Assembly (NCBI GenBank): GCA_963735455.1
Contig: CAVTKZ010000004.1
Coordinates: 496,001-560,000 of the forward strand
Length of the DNA: 64,000 bases
Source of the DNA: Palsa-1033 sp963735455
GTDB lineage: Bacteria; Chloroflexota; Limnocylindria; Limnocylindrales; CSP1-4
Reading direction: 5' to 3'
The position numbers and the translations under genes are program-made. Below, one piece after another: positions 1 to 13,551 of the stretch (position 1 is the stretch's first letter; the number at the start of each line of letters is the position of its first letter). Below the pieces are notes generated by a model, which had not been told where the DNA came from, made no database searches, and saw only the letters and a program-made list of their open reading frames with translations.

Positions 1-2
1 GG

Positions 3-521
3 TGGGATCCGCAAGCGGCCGTTTCGGCGACCGGCGACCGCCCCGTCGTGGGTGGCGCTGATGCAACTCCGAGGATCATCCCGAACCTGGACGCGGACCT
101 CCTCGACCGGCTGGCTCTGGCGCCTCGGACAATGCCGCCGGCCGATCCGCAGGCTGCCCGGCTGCTCCTCCTGGCGGCAATTCGCAACGGAGCCAAGGCC
201 GCGGGCGCGGTCGCCGGAGATCGGCTTGTTGGCCTTGCTCTGGCCTCGTCCGCGTCAGGCCCAGGCTTCCCCGCCGAGATCCTGTGGGTCGGCGTCGCGC
301 CGGAGCACCGCGGTCAGGGGCTCGCCGCCGCGCTCCTTGGCGGGCTGATCGCCGGCGTGGGCGCGACCGGAACCCGGTACGTTGCCCGCCTCGGCATCGC
401 CGAGCGAGATGTTGTCGATCCGCTTCCGCTGGATGATCGGCTCACGATTTCGGCCAGGATCCTCGCAACATCGGGCTTTCAGGCCGAACCCCGCGACGCC
501 CGGTCCTGGTCTCGCGACTGA
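3..521 (+). CDS. GNAT-family N-acetyltransferase, 5' end probably outside window
   Basis: The C-terminal part reads as an acetyl-CoA-dependent GNAT acyltransferase. It has a beta-strand 'EILWVGVAPEHRGQGLAAALL' region containing the family's V-x-x-x-x-R-G-x-G-x-A/G acetyl-CoA pyrophosphate loop (here VAPEHRGQGLA). The frame is open back to the first base of the window, so the gene may be truncated. The first possible internal start is GTG at 48, which would give 157 aa. Substrate unknown. It converges on the DoxX-like gene and is followed by strong hairpins. Confidence 0.6.
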   Translation, partial: WDPQAAVSATGDRPVVGGADATPRIIPNLDADLLDRLALAPRTMPPADPQAARLLLLAAIRNGAKAAGAVAGDRLVGLALASSASGPGFPAEILWVGVAPEHRGQGLAAALLGGLIAGVGATGTRYVARLGIAERDVVDPLPLDDRLTISARILATSGFQAEPRDARSWSRD

Positions 522-550
522 CCTGCCGGTCCCGCCAGCGCCCGAGCGCA

Positions 551-618
551 GCAACGCGCCGGGTCGGATCCTCCTTCCGACCGGCGCGTTGCCTTCAACG
601 GCCGGCAGCCAGCCGGCC
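551..618. terminator. Two tandem hairpins between convergent genes
   Basis: Positions 551-568 pair with 576-592 (17 bp, one bulged G, 7-nt loop). Positions 600-606 pair with 612-618 (GGCCGGC/GCCGGCC). They lie between the stop of the GNAT gene and the stop of the DoxX gene and probably act as a bidirectional terminator. Neither has a U-tract. Confidence 0.6.
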
Positions 619-623
619 AGCGG

Positions 624-1385
624 TCAGTGGACGGCTGCCGGCGCCATCGACGCTGATCCTCGCGTCCCAACGCCCCAGGGGACGCCCAGGCGGGGCAGCA
701 GGTAGCGGTCGACGCCGTAGTAGCCGGCCACCTTCCAGGCCAGGATCAGCCCGATCGTGAAGGCGAACATGATCGGGTTGACCGAGGTCGAGCCGGCCAG
801 CAGGAAGCTCATGTTGAGGGTCGCCCCGAAGAACGCGGCGATCCCGGTCAGGGCGCCCAGGAGCAGGCCGATCCCGATCGCCATCTCGCCGAACGTGACC
901 AGCCAGGCGAACCAGGTCTGGGCGTCGTGGTCGATCAGGAACTGGAGGACGCTCCGGTACCACTCGAAGGTGATCGCGGCGTGGCCGGTCGGGGGCACCG
1001 CCACGGCGTTCTTCCAGAAGCCCAGCAGCGACGCCCCGCCGCCGTTGACCCAGCCGGTCCCGGTCAGCTTGTCGTAGCCGGCGACGACCCATTCGAAGCC
1101 GAGGAACAAGCGGACCGGCAGCCAGATCAGGCCGGCCCGGGTGTTGCCGAACAGGTAGCGCGCAAAGGCCGGGCCCTCGACCTCGACCGAGCTCGCCTCG
1201 GGCGCGTTGCGATCCTCGAAGAGCAGGACCAATACGACGATCATCAGGACCCAGAAGGCGACCGTCGCGATCCCCCGCTCGGTCGAGCCGACCGCCGGGA
1301 AGAACCACGGGTTGACCATGTAGAACAGGACGATGGCGGCCACCACCGCGAGCGGGACCGCCAGGCTGCGATAGCGCGCCAGCAT
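624..1385 (-). CDS. DoxX-like integral membrane protein
   Basis: About 253 aa with four to five hydrophobic segments. The central region carries the DoxX hallmark of an Arg-rich entry helix followed by 'FEWVVAGYDKL', then a long loop and two more helices ('FGEMAIGIGLLLGALT', 'FGATLNMSFLLAGS'). DoxX proteins are membrane partners of quinone or thiosulfate redox enzymes; the role here is unproven. ATG at 1385 was chosen over an upstream in-frame start at 1493 because GGAGGG lies about 10 nt before it and hydrophobic sequence starts directly after it. Confidence 0.7.
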   Translation of the reverse strand: MLARYRSLAVPLAVVAAIVLFYMVNPWFFPAVGSTERGIATVAFWVLMIVVLVLLFEDRNAPEASSVEVEGPAFARYLFGNTRAGLIWLPVRLFLGFEWVVAGYDKLTGTGWVNGGGASLLGFWKNAVAVPPTGHAAITFEWYRSVLQFLIDHDAQTWFAWLVTFGEMAIGIGLLLGALTGIAAFFGATLNMSFLLAGSTSVNPIMFAFTIGLILAWKVAGYYGVDRYLLPRLGVPWGVGTRGSASMAPAAVH

Positions 1386-1526
1386 GATGTCGAAACCCTC
1401 CGTCTGTCCGGCGACCGGCCGATCAAGCCACGACCGTTGCCGCCCGATGCTGTTGCCAGAATCGGTCCGTCGATGGCGTGCTTGGAGGGCCAAAGGTCCT
1501 GCCGGCCCGGGTCCAAGGTCGTCTCC

Positions 1527-1541
1527 TATACTCCTCGTCCC

Positions 1542-1544
<3 letters not shown>
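1527..1544 (+). promoter_or_regulatory. -10 box TATACT, leaderless start of lhr
   Basis: TATACT at 1527-1532 is followed after 9 nt by GTG 1542. No Shine-Dalgarno fits between, so the transcript would begin at or next to the start codon. Confidence 0.55.
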
Positions 1545-6191
<4,647 letters not shown>

Positions 6192-6212
6192 CGCCCGGCG
6201 GGGGCCCGGTCC

Positions 6213-6229
6213 TATCATCCGCCCTGATG
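6213..6229 (+). promoter_or_regulatory. -10 box TATCAT, leaderless amidotransferase start
   Basis: TATCAT 6213-6218, 8 nt, then ATG 6227. It follows the lhr stop by about 20 nt, so the gene has its own promoter. Confidence 0.5.
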
Positions 6230-6925
6230 TGCGAGCAGTTCGTGGCCCGTTCCGAGCGGCCATTCCGGATCGATGAGCTCTTCCCATTCACCGAGAAGCT
6301 CGAGCACTTCGGGATCGCCGGCTTCGGCTGGGGCGCGGCCTGGCTCGTCGACGGGGCTGGACCGGGCTGCCTGGCGAGCCATCGCGACCTGCGCGCCTTT
6401 CGCGACGACCCGCATCGAGGAGAGATCGGCCGGCAGGTGACGACCAGCCTCCTGGTCCACCTGCGCCGGCCCTCGCGGATGTCGACCCTGACGCTGGCCG
6501 ACACCCAGCCCTTCGACGACTCCGCCGGGCGGTTCGCGTTCAGCCACAACGGCGACCTGCGTGACTACCGGGCCCGCCGGCGCGAGCTGCAGGCCGCCGG
6601 CCGGATTCGGGGCCGGGCCGACACCGAGGTCGGCCAGCGCTGGCTCGAGGACGCCTGGCAGCCGGGCCGGCCGGCGGGCGAGCAGCTGGCCGATCTCCAC
6701 CGGGCCTTCGGGGGCCAGGCCAACCTGGCCCTCCTGAGCCCGGACGGGACGGCCGACCACTACGCCGGCAACAGTGAGAACCGGGTCTTCAGCTTCCGGC
6801 TGGGCGCGATCGAGATCGCCTCGACCGGGATCTACTCGCTGGACCGCTCGCTCTTCCGCTACGTCGCCCCGACGGCCAGCGGCAAGCGGCTCATCCGGCT
6901 GGGATCGACCGCCCACCTGGGCTGA
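6227..6925 (+). CDS. Class II glutamine amidotransferase (YafJ/EgtC-like)
   Basis: 232 aa, starting Met-Cys, so Cys2 becomes the N-terminal nucleophile of an Ntn-type glutaminase once Met is removed. The family pattern is visible: 'LLVHLRRPS' (oxyanion/Arg region), 'TQPFDD', 'FAFSHNGDL' (the conserved HNG glutamine-binding motif), 'GRADTEVGQRWLED' and 'ANLALLSPDG'. There is no synthetase domain, so this is a stand-alone glutaminase subunit of the YafJ/EgtC kind; EgtC removes glutamate in ergothioneine synthesis. No other ergothioneine genes are seen nearby, so the substrate is unknown. Confidence 0.8.
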   Translation: MCEQFVARSERPFRIDELFPFTEKLEHFGIAGFGWGAAWLVDGAGPGCLASHRDLRAFRDDPHRGEIGRQVTTSLLVHLRRPSRMSTLTLADTQPFDDSAGRFAFSHNGDLRDYRARRRELQAAGRIRGRADTEVGQRWLEDAWQPGRPAGEQLADLHRAFGGQANLALLSPDGTADHYAGNSENRVFSFRLGAIEIASTGIYSLDRSLFRYVAPTASGKRLIRLGSTAHLG

Positions 6926-6926
6926 A

Positions 6927-7883
6927 TCAACCCGCCCCGCGGTTCTCGAGGCCCAGGAAGGCCCGGATCTCGACCCTCGCCCGCCGCCGGGCACTGCCCG
7001 GGTCGCGCGTCCAGCCCGCCAGCCAGGCGCCCGTCCGCCGGCCCAGGAGCCCGAGGCTGGCCGGCCAGGCGCGGGGGTCGAAGCGGGCCAGGGCGGCCGG
7101 GTGGGCCCACAGCCAGGGCACGGCGGCCCACAGCAGGACGAGGTAGTCGAGCCGCGGCGGCCGGGGCCCGAAGCCGAAGAGGGCCTGGAGCTGGATGATC
7201 GTCAGGGGCAGGGTGAGCACGCTCAGGACGCCGGCCAAGGCCAGCCACAGCAGGCCCCAGGTCCGGGCACGGGGCGCCAGGAAGAGCAGGAACGGTGCCG
7301 GGACCCATTTCATCCAGGTCGCGATCGCCCAGATCAGGCCGGCCAGGCGGACCTCGCTGAATTGGGCCAGCCACAGCCCGAGGGCGAGGAGCAGGGTCAC
7401 GTTGCCGGTATCGAGATTGGCCCCGATCGGGAAGGACAAGGCCAGGACGGCCAGGGCGGTCGCCAGCGGCCGGCGCTCGTAGGCCCACTTGATCGTGGCC
7501 AACCAGGCCAGCAGGATCCCGCCCCGCCACACGAACCAGGCGACCTCCCAGGGCAGCAGCGCCCAGGGCGCGAAGAGGGGCAGCATCCAGGGCGCGTAGA
7601 CGTAGGGCAGGAACGGCCCGCTGGGATGGTATGGATCGCCGCCGTTCAGCCAGATCCGGACGGCGGCCCAGTAGGCCCGCGCATCGGCGCCCGACTCCTC
7701 GCCGCGGGCCAGCAGGCCGGCCCCGATCACGGCCAGGACGACGGCCAGGATCACGATCGCGGCCACCCGGCGCGGGTCGTGCAGCCGGCTCAGCTCGGCG
7801 CCCGCCGCGCGGCGGACCACCCGCAGCCGGCGGGCCGTGGCCGAGGGCCGCGGCCGGGCGCGATTCGACGGGACGGCGGTCAT
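6927..7883 (-). CDS. GT87-like polytopic glycosyltransferase
   Basis: 318 aa with about eight hydrophobic helices. After the first helix comes 'ADARAYWAAVRIWLNGGDPYHP', close to the D-x-x-x-Y...GG-x-P-Y region of the GT87/DUF2029 polyprenyl-phosphate mannosyltransferase family, then Trp-rich loops and a basic tail. Such enzymes transfer sugars from polyprenyl-phosphate donors at the outer face of the membrane. Acceptor unknown. It is convergent with the amidotransferase (one base between stops) and divergent from cphB. Confidence 0.65.
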   Translation of the reverse strand: MTAVPSNRARPRPSATARRLRVVRRAAGAELSRLHDPRRVAAIVILAVVLAVIGAGLLARGEESGADARAYWAAVRIWLNGGDPYHPSGPFLPYVYAPWMLPLFAPWALLPWEVAWFVWRGGILLAWLATIKWAYERRPLATALAVLALSFPIGANLDTGNVTLLLALGLWLAQFSEVRLAGLIWAIATWMKWVPAPFLLFLAPRARTWGLLWLALAGVLSVLTLPLTIIQLQALFGFGPRPPRLDYLVLLWAAVPWLWAHPAALARFDPRAWPASLGLLGRRTGAWLAGWTRDPGSARRRARVEIRAFLGLENRGAG

Positions 7884-7941
7884 CCCCGAATTCTCGCATG
7901 GCTCGGCCGGGGCCCGGTCACGCTGGCCCGATCCACTCCTG

Positions 7942-7966
7942 TATCCTCACCGGAACGTTGAGGAGG
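7942..7966 (+). promoter_or_regulatory. Promoter -10 (TATCCT) and SD of cyanophycinase
   Basis: A TATCCT-like -10 lies at about 7941-7946 and GAGGAGG at about 7956-7962, about 14 nt upstream of GTG 7977. Unlike the leaderless genes, this one has a short 5' UTR with a Shine-Dalgarno. Confidence 0.45.
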
Positions 7967-7976
7967 CGCTGGCAGA

Positions 7977-8813
7977 GTGTCCCAGGGGACCGTGATCGTG
8001 ATCGGCGGGGCGGAGGACAAGGTCCGCGACCGGGTCATCCTCAGCCGCTTCGTCACGCTCGCGGGCGGACCCAAGGCGGTCGTCGCCGTGATCAGCACCG
8101 CCTCGTCGATGGGCCTCGAGGCGGGCGAGCGCTATCGGAGCGTCTTCGGCCAGCTGGGGGTCGAGACGGTCCGGCCGATCCACGCCGTGACCCGCCAGCA
8201 GGCCAACGACGAGACCGCGGTCCGCGCCCTGCGCGACGCGACCGGGATCTTCCTGACCGGCGGCAACCAGCTCCGGCTCAGCTCGACCCTGGGCGGGACC
8301 CGCCTGGCCAACGAGATCTTCGAGCGCTTCCAGGCCGGGGCGGTGATTGCCGGGACCTCGGCCGGGGCGTCGGCGATGAGCAGCCACATGATCGCCTTCG
8401 GGGCATCCGGCGCCACGCCCAAGCTGCGGATGGCCCAGATCGCGGCCGGCCTGGGGGTCCTGCCCGGGGTGATCATCGACCAGCACTTCCAGCAGCGCAA
8501 CCGGCTCGGCCGGCTGCTCAGCCTGATCGCCCAGAATCCGAGCCTGCTGGGCCTGGGCGTCGACGAGGACACGGCCGGCATCGTCGGCGCAGATCACGTC
8601 ATGGAGGTGATCGGGCGGGGCAGCATCACCATCATCGACGGGGCAAACTCCGAGACCGACGCCTGGGAGATCGGCGGCCACCGGCCGCTGATGATCAGCG
8701 GCGTCGTCCTCCACTCGCTGCCGGCCGGCTACCAGTTCGACCTCCGCCGGCGGCGCCGGATCGAGTCGCCGCCGCTCCGCGCGCTGGCCGGCGGGGAGGC
8801 CGCCTCGAGCTGA
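7977..8813 (+). CDS. cphB: Cyanophycinase
   Basis: 278 aa. S51-family serine hydrolase that cuts the cyanophycin backbone into beta-Asp-Arg dipeptides. It shows 'VIVIGGAEDK', 'GIFLTGGNQLRL' and the nucleophile elbow 'AGTSAGASAMS' with the catalytic Ser, then 'DQHFQQRNRLGRLL' and 'GLGVDEDTAGIV', all typical of CphB. Start GTG with GAGGAGG upstream. It lies directly before cphA on the same strand (about 60 nt gap), the usual storage and mobilisation pair. Confidence 0.95.
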   Translation: MSQGTVIVIGGAEDKVRDRVILSRFVTLAGGPKAVVAVISTASSMGLEAGERYRSVFGQLGVETVRPIHAVTRQQANDETAVRALRDATGIFLTGGNQLRLSSTLGGTRLANEIFERFQAGAVIAGTSAGASAMSSHMIAFGASGATPKLRMAQIAAGLGVLPGVIIDQHFQQRNRLGRLLSLIAQNPSLLGLGVDEDTAGIVGADHVMEVIGRGSITIIDGANSETDAWEIGGHRPLMISGVVLHSLPAGYQFDLRRRRRIESPPLRALAGGEAASS

Positions 8814-8863
8814 CCAGCGGCGCGGTACCAACCGGTGGCCGATCGCCCAACCCGACCCTTCCC

Positions 8864-8879
8864 GGAGGAGCAATTCGTG
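8864..8879 (+). promoter_or_regulatory. Shine-Dalgarno fixing the cphA start
   Basis: GGAGGAG 8864-8870 is 6 nt before GTG 8877. An upstream in-frame GTG at 8835 lies before this site and is unlikely to be used. Confidence 0.7.
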
Positions 8880-11744
8880 GCCCAGACCGGACCGTCGCCC
8901 CGAGCGAAGTCGCCAGGCGGGCGCGGTGCGCCCGCCGCCCGGCCGGAGCCGACCCTGACGATCGTCGAGACGCGGATCCTGCGCGGCCCGAACTACTGGG
9001 CCCGCGAGCCGGTCGTGCGGATGCTGGTCGACCTGGGCAGCCTCGAGGAGTTCCCGAGCAACACGATCCCGGGCTTCGTCGATGCGCTGGTCGAGCTGCT
9101 GCCCAGCCTCGAGGACCACGCCTGCTCGCTCGGCCGGCGGGGCGGCTTCATCACCCGCCTTCGCGAGGGAACCTGGAGCGGCCACGTCGCCGAGCACATC
9201 GCGCTCGAGCTCCAGAACCTGGCCGGGACCGATGTCCGCCATGGCAAGACCCGCTCGGCCGGCGTCTACGGCCGCTACAACGTGATCTACGAATACCGCG
9301 AGGAATCGGTCGGGATCGAGGCCGGCCGGATCGCGGTGGCCCTGGTCAACCACCTCGTTGACCCGCCGGCGAGCCCCGATTTCGACCTGATGGCCGAGCT
9401 CGAGGGGCTGATCCGGCTGGCCGAGCGGGCCGCCTTCGGCCCCTCGACCCAGGCCCTGATCGACGAGGCGATCAGCCGCGACATCCCCTACATCCGGCTC
9501 GACCGCCACTCGCTGGTCCAGCTCGGCCAGGGCGTCCACCAGCAGCGGATCCGGGCGACGATGACCTCGCGGACCGCGGCGATCGCGGTCGACATCGCCT
9601 CGGACAAGAGCCTGACCAACAAGCTCCTCGATTCGGCCGGCTTGCCGGTGCCCCGCTCGGAGCTGGTCGACAACGAGGAGGACACCGTCGCCGCCGCCAA
9701 GCGGCTGGGCTACCCCTGCGTGGTCAAGCCCCTCGACGGCAACCACGGCCGGGGCGTCCACCTCGACCTGCGTTCTGAGGCAGCCGTGCGGGCGGCGTTC
9801 CACGGCGCTCGCCGCGAGAGCCGCTCGGGCGACCTGGTCGTCGAGACGTACGTCGCCGGCAACGACTACCGCTGCCTGGTCATCGGGGGCAAGGTCGCCG
9901 CGATCGCCGAGCGGGTGCCGGCCTCGGTCGTCGGCGACGGCGAGCACACGATCGGCCAGCTGGTGGACATCGCCAACGCCGACCCCCGCCGGGGGATCGG
10001 CCACGAGAAGGTCCTGACCCGGATCAGCGTCGATGCCGACGCGGTCGAGCTGGTCCGGTCGCAGGGCTTCGAGCTCGACGCCGTCCCGCCCGCCGGCCAG
10101 CGGATCAAGCTGGCCCTGACCGGCAACATGTCGACCGGCGGCACGTCGATCGATCGGACGATCGAGGCCCATCCCGACAACGTCGAGATCGCCGAGACGG
10201 CGGCCCGGATCATCGGCCTCGACGTGGCCGGGATCGACTTCATCTGCCCCGACATCGCCACCCCGGTCCGCGAGACGGGCGGCGCGATCGTCGAGGTCAA
10301 CGCGGCGCCCGGCTTCCGGATGCACACCCACCCGACCGAGGGCGAGCCGCAGTACGTCGCCCGGCCGGTGATCGACGGGCTCTTCCCGGCCGGCACGCCG
10401 TCGCGGATCCCGATCCTGGCGGTGACCGGCACGAACGGCAAGACGACCACGGTCCGGATGATCGCCCACATCCTCAAGCTGATGGGCCGGCGGGTCGGGA
10501 TGACCTCGACCGACGGCATCGTGATCGATGGCCGGATGATCAAGAAGGGCGACATGTCCGGCCCGAAGTCGGCCCAGATGGTCCTCCAGAACCCGACCGT
10601 CGACACGGCGGTCTTCGAGGTCGCCCGGGGCGGGATCCTGCGCGAAGGGCTGGGCTACGACCGCAACGACGTGGCGGTGGTGACCAATGTGACCGGCGAC
10701 CACATGGGCCTCGGCGGGATCACCTCGCTCGGCCAGCTGGCGAACGTCAAGGCGGTCGTCGTCGACGCCGTTCCCCGCTCGGGCACGGTCGTCCTCAACG
10801 CCGACGACCCGCTCGTCGCCCGGATGGGCCGCCATTCCGCCGGCCGGGTCGTCTACTTCTCGATGCAGACGACCAAGGGCGAGGAGGGCTACGACCGGGT
10901 CGACGGCCACGTCGGCCGGGGCGGCGCGGCGTTCAGCATCGACGAGACGCCCGAGGGCGACCTGGTCGTCCTGCGCCTGGCCGGCCGGACGATGCCGATC
11001 CTGTACACCCACCTGATCCCGGCGACGTTCGGCGGCAAGGCCCGGATGAACGTGGCCAATGCCCTCGCCGCCGCCGCCGCGGCCTGGGCCGCGGGCGCCC
11101 ACCTGCACGACATCCGGCAGGGCCTGCGGACGTTCTCGACCTCGTTCTTCCAGGCGCCGGGCCGGCTCAACCTGCTCGAGCTGGGCGGCGTGCGGGTCGT
11201 GATCGACTACTGCCACAACGTCGACGGGATGCGCCAGCTGACCGATTTCGTGACCCGGATGATGAGCGAGCCGGACCTCACCTCGGGCCGCGGCCCCCGG
11301 ACCAGGGCCGCCCGCTCGAAGGCGGCCGAGGCGGCCGCGGTCCGCCATGGCCGGGCGATCGGCGTGATCGGGATCCCCGGCGACCGGCGCGACCAGGACC
11401 AGCGCGACTACGGGGCGGTGGCGGCGACCGCCTTCGACGAGATCATCATCCGCGAGGACAAGAACCTGCGCGGCCGCGCGCCGGGCGAGACCGCCGGCCA
11501 CGTCGTCGAGGGCACGCAGGCGGCCAGGAGCGACGGCTCAGGCCGGGCCACGAAGGTCGAGGAGGTCCTCGACGAGATGGGCGCGGTTCGGCTGGCGCTC
11601 AAGCGGGCCGCACCGGGCGACCTCGTCGTGATGTGCGTCGACGACGCGGTCGGCGTCTACCGCGAGGCGATGGCCGCCGCCCGCGGCCTGGGCGAGGCCA
11701 AGGCCTTCGCCGACCCCGGCGAGCTCGACGTCCCCGAAGGCTAG
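8877..11744 (+). CDS. cphA: Cyanophycin synthetase
   Basis: 955 aa, three parts. The N-domain carries 'ILRGPNYWAREPVV' and 'HVAEHIALELQNLAG'. The ATP-grasp domain (about 210-490) has 'VVKPLDGNHGRGVHL', 'GGTSIDRT' and 'VEVNAAPGFRMHTHP'; it adds Asp to the backbone. The Mur-ligase-like domain (from about 510) has the P-loop 'GTNGKTTT', 'EVARGGILREGLGYD' and 'DYCHNVDGM'; it couples Arg to the Asp side chain. Both active sites look intact. The last 4 bases overlap the end of the convergent Mur-ligase gene. A ~40-aa insertion rich in Arg/Ala lies around residues 800-830. Confidence 0.95.
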   Translation: MAQTGPSPRAKSPGGRGAPAARPEPTLTIVETRILRGPNYWAREPVVRMLVDLGSLEEFPSNTIPGFVDALVELLPSLEDHACSLGRRGGFITRLREGTWSGHVAEHIALELQNLAGTDVRHGKTRSAGVYGRYNVIYEYREESVGIEAGRIAVALVNHLVDPPASPDFDLMAELEGLIRLAERAAFGPSTQALIDEAISRDIPYIRLDRHSLVQLGQGVHQQRIRATMTSRTAAIAVDIASDKSLTNKLLDSAGLPVPRSELVDNEEDTVAAAKRLGYPCVVKPLDGNHGRGVHLDLRSEAAVRAAFHGARRESRSGDLVVETYVAGNDYRCLVIGGKVAAIAERVPASVVGDGEHTIGQLVDIANADPRRGIGHEKVLTRISVDADAVELVRSQGFELDAVPPAGQRIKLALTGNMSTGGTSIDRTIEAHPDNVEIAETAARIIGLDVAGIDFICPDIATPVRETGGAIVEVNAAPGFRMHTHPTEGEPQYVARPVIDGLFPAGTPSRIPILAVTGTNGKTTTVRMIAHILKLMGRRVGMTSTDGIVIDGRMIKKGDMSGPKSAQMVLQNPTVDTAVFEVARGGILREGLGYDRNDVAVVTNVTGDHMGLGGITSLGQLANVKAVVVDAVPRSGTVVLNADDPLVARMGRHSAGRVVYFSMQTTKGEEGYDRVDGHVGRGGAAFSIDETPEGDLVVLRLAGRTMPILYTHLIPATFGGKARMNVANALAAAAAAWAAGAHLHDIRQGLRTFSTSFFQAPGRLNLLELGGVRVVIDYCHNVDGMRQLTDFVTRMMSEPDLTSGRGPRTRAARSKAAEAAAVRHGRAIGVIGIPGDRRDQDQRDYGAVAATAFDEIIIREDKNLRGRAPGETAGHVVEGTQAARSDGSGRATKVEEVLDEMGAVRLALKRAAPGDLVVMCVDDAVGVYREAMAAARGLGEAKAFADPGELDVPEG

Positions 11745-13513
11745 CGCCGGGGGCGCTCCTGGAGGCGGGGGATCAGCTCGGTCAGCTCGGAGTGGAGGTC
11801 GACCGGCCGGGCGCCCAGGTCGCGCAGCAGGGCGAAGACCGCGTCGCGCTGCTCGTGGCACATCAGGACCACGATCCGGGCGGTGTCCGGCCGGGCGCCG
11901 GTCCGGGCGGCCTCGGCCGCCGCGGCGCCGTTCAGCTCGGCGTGGAGCGCGGCGGTCTCCGACTCGTAGACCGGCACGTCGCCGGCGGCGACGGGGGTGG
12001 CCGCCGAGCGGATCCCCGCCAGCAGCTCGCCCACGATCGACTGGCGGGTCCGGCCGCGGAGGTAGTTGAGGGTCTCCTTGATCGCCACCCGCTGGGCCCG
12101 CTCGGCGGCGATCCGGCCGATCCCGCGGAGGGTGTCGTCGGGCCGGTCGCCGGCGGTGCCGATGATCGCCGTGATCGGGGTCGTCCGACCCGCGGCGCCC
12201 GCGGCAATGCCCTCGGCCACGTCGAGGATCGCCGCGATGCCCGCCTCGTTATGGGCGAAGTCGACGATCACGATCCGGTTGCCCAGCTTGAAGATGTTCA
12301 GCCGGCCCGGCGAGCGCTCGGAGGTCGGCCGGAAGTCGATCAGCCCGTCGCGAACCTGCTCGATCGTGGCCCCCAGCGCGCGCGCCCCGCCGGCCGCCGC
12401 CAGGGCGTTGGCGACGTTGTGGCGGGCCAGCCCGCCGATCGTGATCGGGACCTCGGCCAGCTCGGCAATCGGTCGGGTCCGGCCCTGCTCGACCTCGACC
12501 ATCCGGTTGCGCTGGAGGAGGTACGCCCGCCCGCCGGCGGCGACGTGGCGGGCCACCAGCCCGGGCGGGACGGCCGCGATCGAGAAGTAGGCGACCTGGG
12601 CCCGGACCCGGCGGTCGACCGCGGCCACGAACGGGTCGTCGCCGTTGAGGATCGCCCAGCCGTCGGGCCGGGTGATCCGGCAGATCGTGGCCTTCACCTC
12701 GGCCAGCTCGGGCAGGGTATGGATCCCCTGCAGGTCGAGGTGGTCGGAGCTGACGTTGGTCAGCACGCTGGCATCGTTCGACTCGTAGCCGACACCCTTG
12801 AGGACGATCCCGCCCCGGGCGGTCTCGAGGACCGCGACATCGACGTCGGACCGGCCCAGGATCTGGGCCGCACCCCCCGGGCCGGTCCAGTCACCCTCCT
12901 CGACCATCCGCTCGTCGACCAGGACGCCGTCCGAGGTGGTCGTGCCGGTGCGCCGGCCGGCGCGGATCAGGATGTGGCTGATCAGCCGGGTGGTGGTGCT
13001 CTTGCCATTCGTGCCGCTGATCGACACGATCGGGATCCGCCGGTCGGCGTCCCGGATCCAGGACGGCGGAGCCGTGTCGCCGTCGTCGATCCGGGCCGCC
13101 CAGCGGGCGAGGAGGCGGGCCTGGCCGCCGGTCAGGCGGGCGGTCCGGGCCGGCGAGACGTTGCGCTCGACCAGCCCCAGGGCGGCATCGGCGATCGCCC
13201 GGGCCCGGCCGGCGGCGGTCCACGGAAAGGTCACGATCCAGTGGCCCGGGTCCGACGAGCGATGGACGGCCAGCCCGGCCCGGCCCTGGCCATGGTCGGC
13301 CCGCAGGCGGCGCAGCCAGGCGGCCAGCGCGGCGACGTCGTCCGGCCAGTCCCGGACGGGGACGGCCCGGCCCAGGTGGACCAGGGCGTAGCGCGCCGGG
13401 TTCCGCTGGCCGTACCAGGTCCGCCGCCGGCCGATCGCGACCTCGACCTTGACCACCGGCTCGAGCCGGTAGACGTTGGGTCCCTCGAGCAGGCGAATCT
13501 CGATCAAGCGCAC
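11741..13513 (-). CDS. CphA-like Mur-ligase protein without ATP-grasp domain
   Basis: 590 aa. The N-terminus ('IEIRLLEGPNVYRLEPVV') matches the opening of cyanophycin synthetase, but the next ~120 residues contain no ATP-grasp motifs. From about residue 165 a Mur-type ligase follows: P-loop 'SGTNGKSTTTRLISHIL', 'LETARGGIVLKGVGYES', 'TNVSSDHLDLQGI', 'GLARHNVANALAAAGG' and 'IVDFAHNEAGI'. It therefore keeps the half of CphA that adds the side-chain amino acid and lacks the half that builds the backbone. It may decorate or finish cyanophycin, or ligate an amino acid to another acidic peptide (inference). GTG start; leaderless promoter shared with the divergent peptidase gene. Confidence 0.8.
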   Translation of the reverse strand: MRLIEIRLLEGPNVYRLEPVVKVEVAIGRRRTWYGQRNPARYALVHLGRAVPVRDWPDDVAALAAWLRRLRADHGQGRAGLAVHRSSDPGHWIVTFPWTAAGRARAIADAALGLVERNVSPARTARLTGGQARLLARWAARIDDGDTAPPSWIRDADRRIPIVSISGTNGKSTTTRLISHILIRAGRRTGTTTSDGVLVDERMVEEGDWTGPGGAAQILGRSDVDVAVLETARGGIVLKGVGYESNDASVLTNVSSDHLDLQGIHTLPELAEVKATICRITRPDGWAILNGDDPFVAAVDRRVRAQVAYFSIAAVPPGLVARHVAAGGRAYLLQRNRMVEVEQGRTRPIAELAEVPITIGGLARHNVANALAAAGGARALGATIEQVRDGLIDFRPTSERSPGRLNIFKLGNRIVIVDFAHNEAGIAAILDVAEGIAAGAAGRTTPITAIIGTAGDRPDDTLRGIGRIAAERAQRVAIKETLNYLRGRTRQSIVGELLAGIRSAATPVAAGDVPVYESETAALHAELNGAAAAEAARTGARPDTARIVVLMCHEQRDAVFALLRDLGARPVDLHSELTELIPRLQERPRR

Positions 13514-13523
13514 GGTGCCGGGG

Positions 13524-13545
13524 AGTCTAACAACGCGGGTAGACT
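13524..13545. promoter_or_regulatory. Back-to-back -10 boxes, inverted TAGACT pair
   Basis: AGTCTA 13524-13529 (TAGACT on the - strand, 10 nt before GTG 13513) and TAGACT 13540-13545 (6 nt before ATG 13552) form an inverted repeat with a 10-nt spacer. Both divergent genes would be leaderless and could share one regulator. Confidence 0.55.
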
Positions 13546-13551
13546 GCCGGA

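Noticed and set aside
927..1541. N-terminal extension of Lhr by about 205 residues
   Set aside because: Antisense to the DoxX gene and low-complexity. TATACT plus GTG at 1542 gives a better start next to the family's real N-terminus.
7947..11501. Very long open frame (about 1,180 codons) on the - strand opposite cphB/cphA
   Set aside because: It is antisense to two certain genes, its translation is Asp/Arg/Gly/Val-rich without motifs, and such shadows are expected at this GC content.
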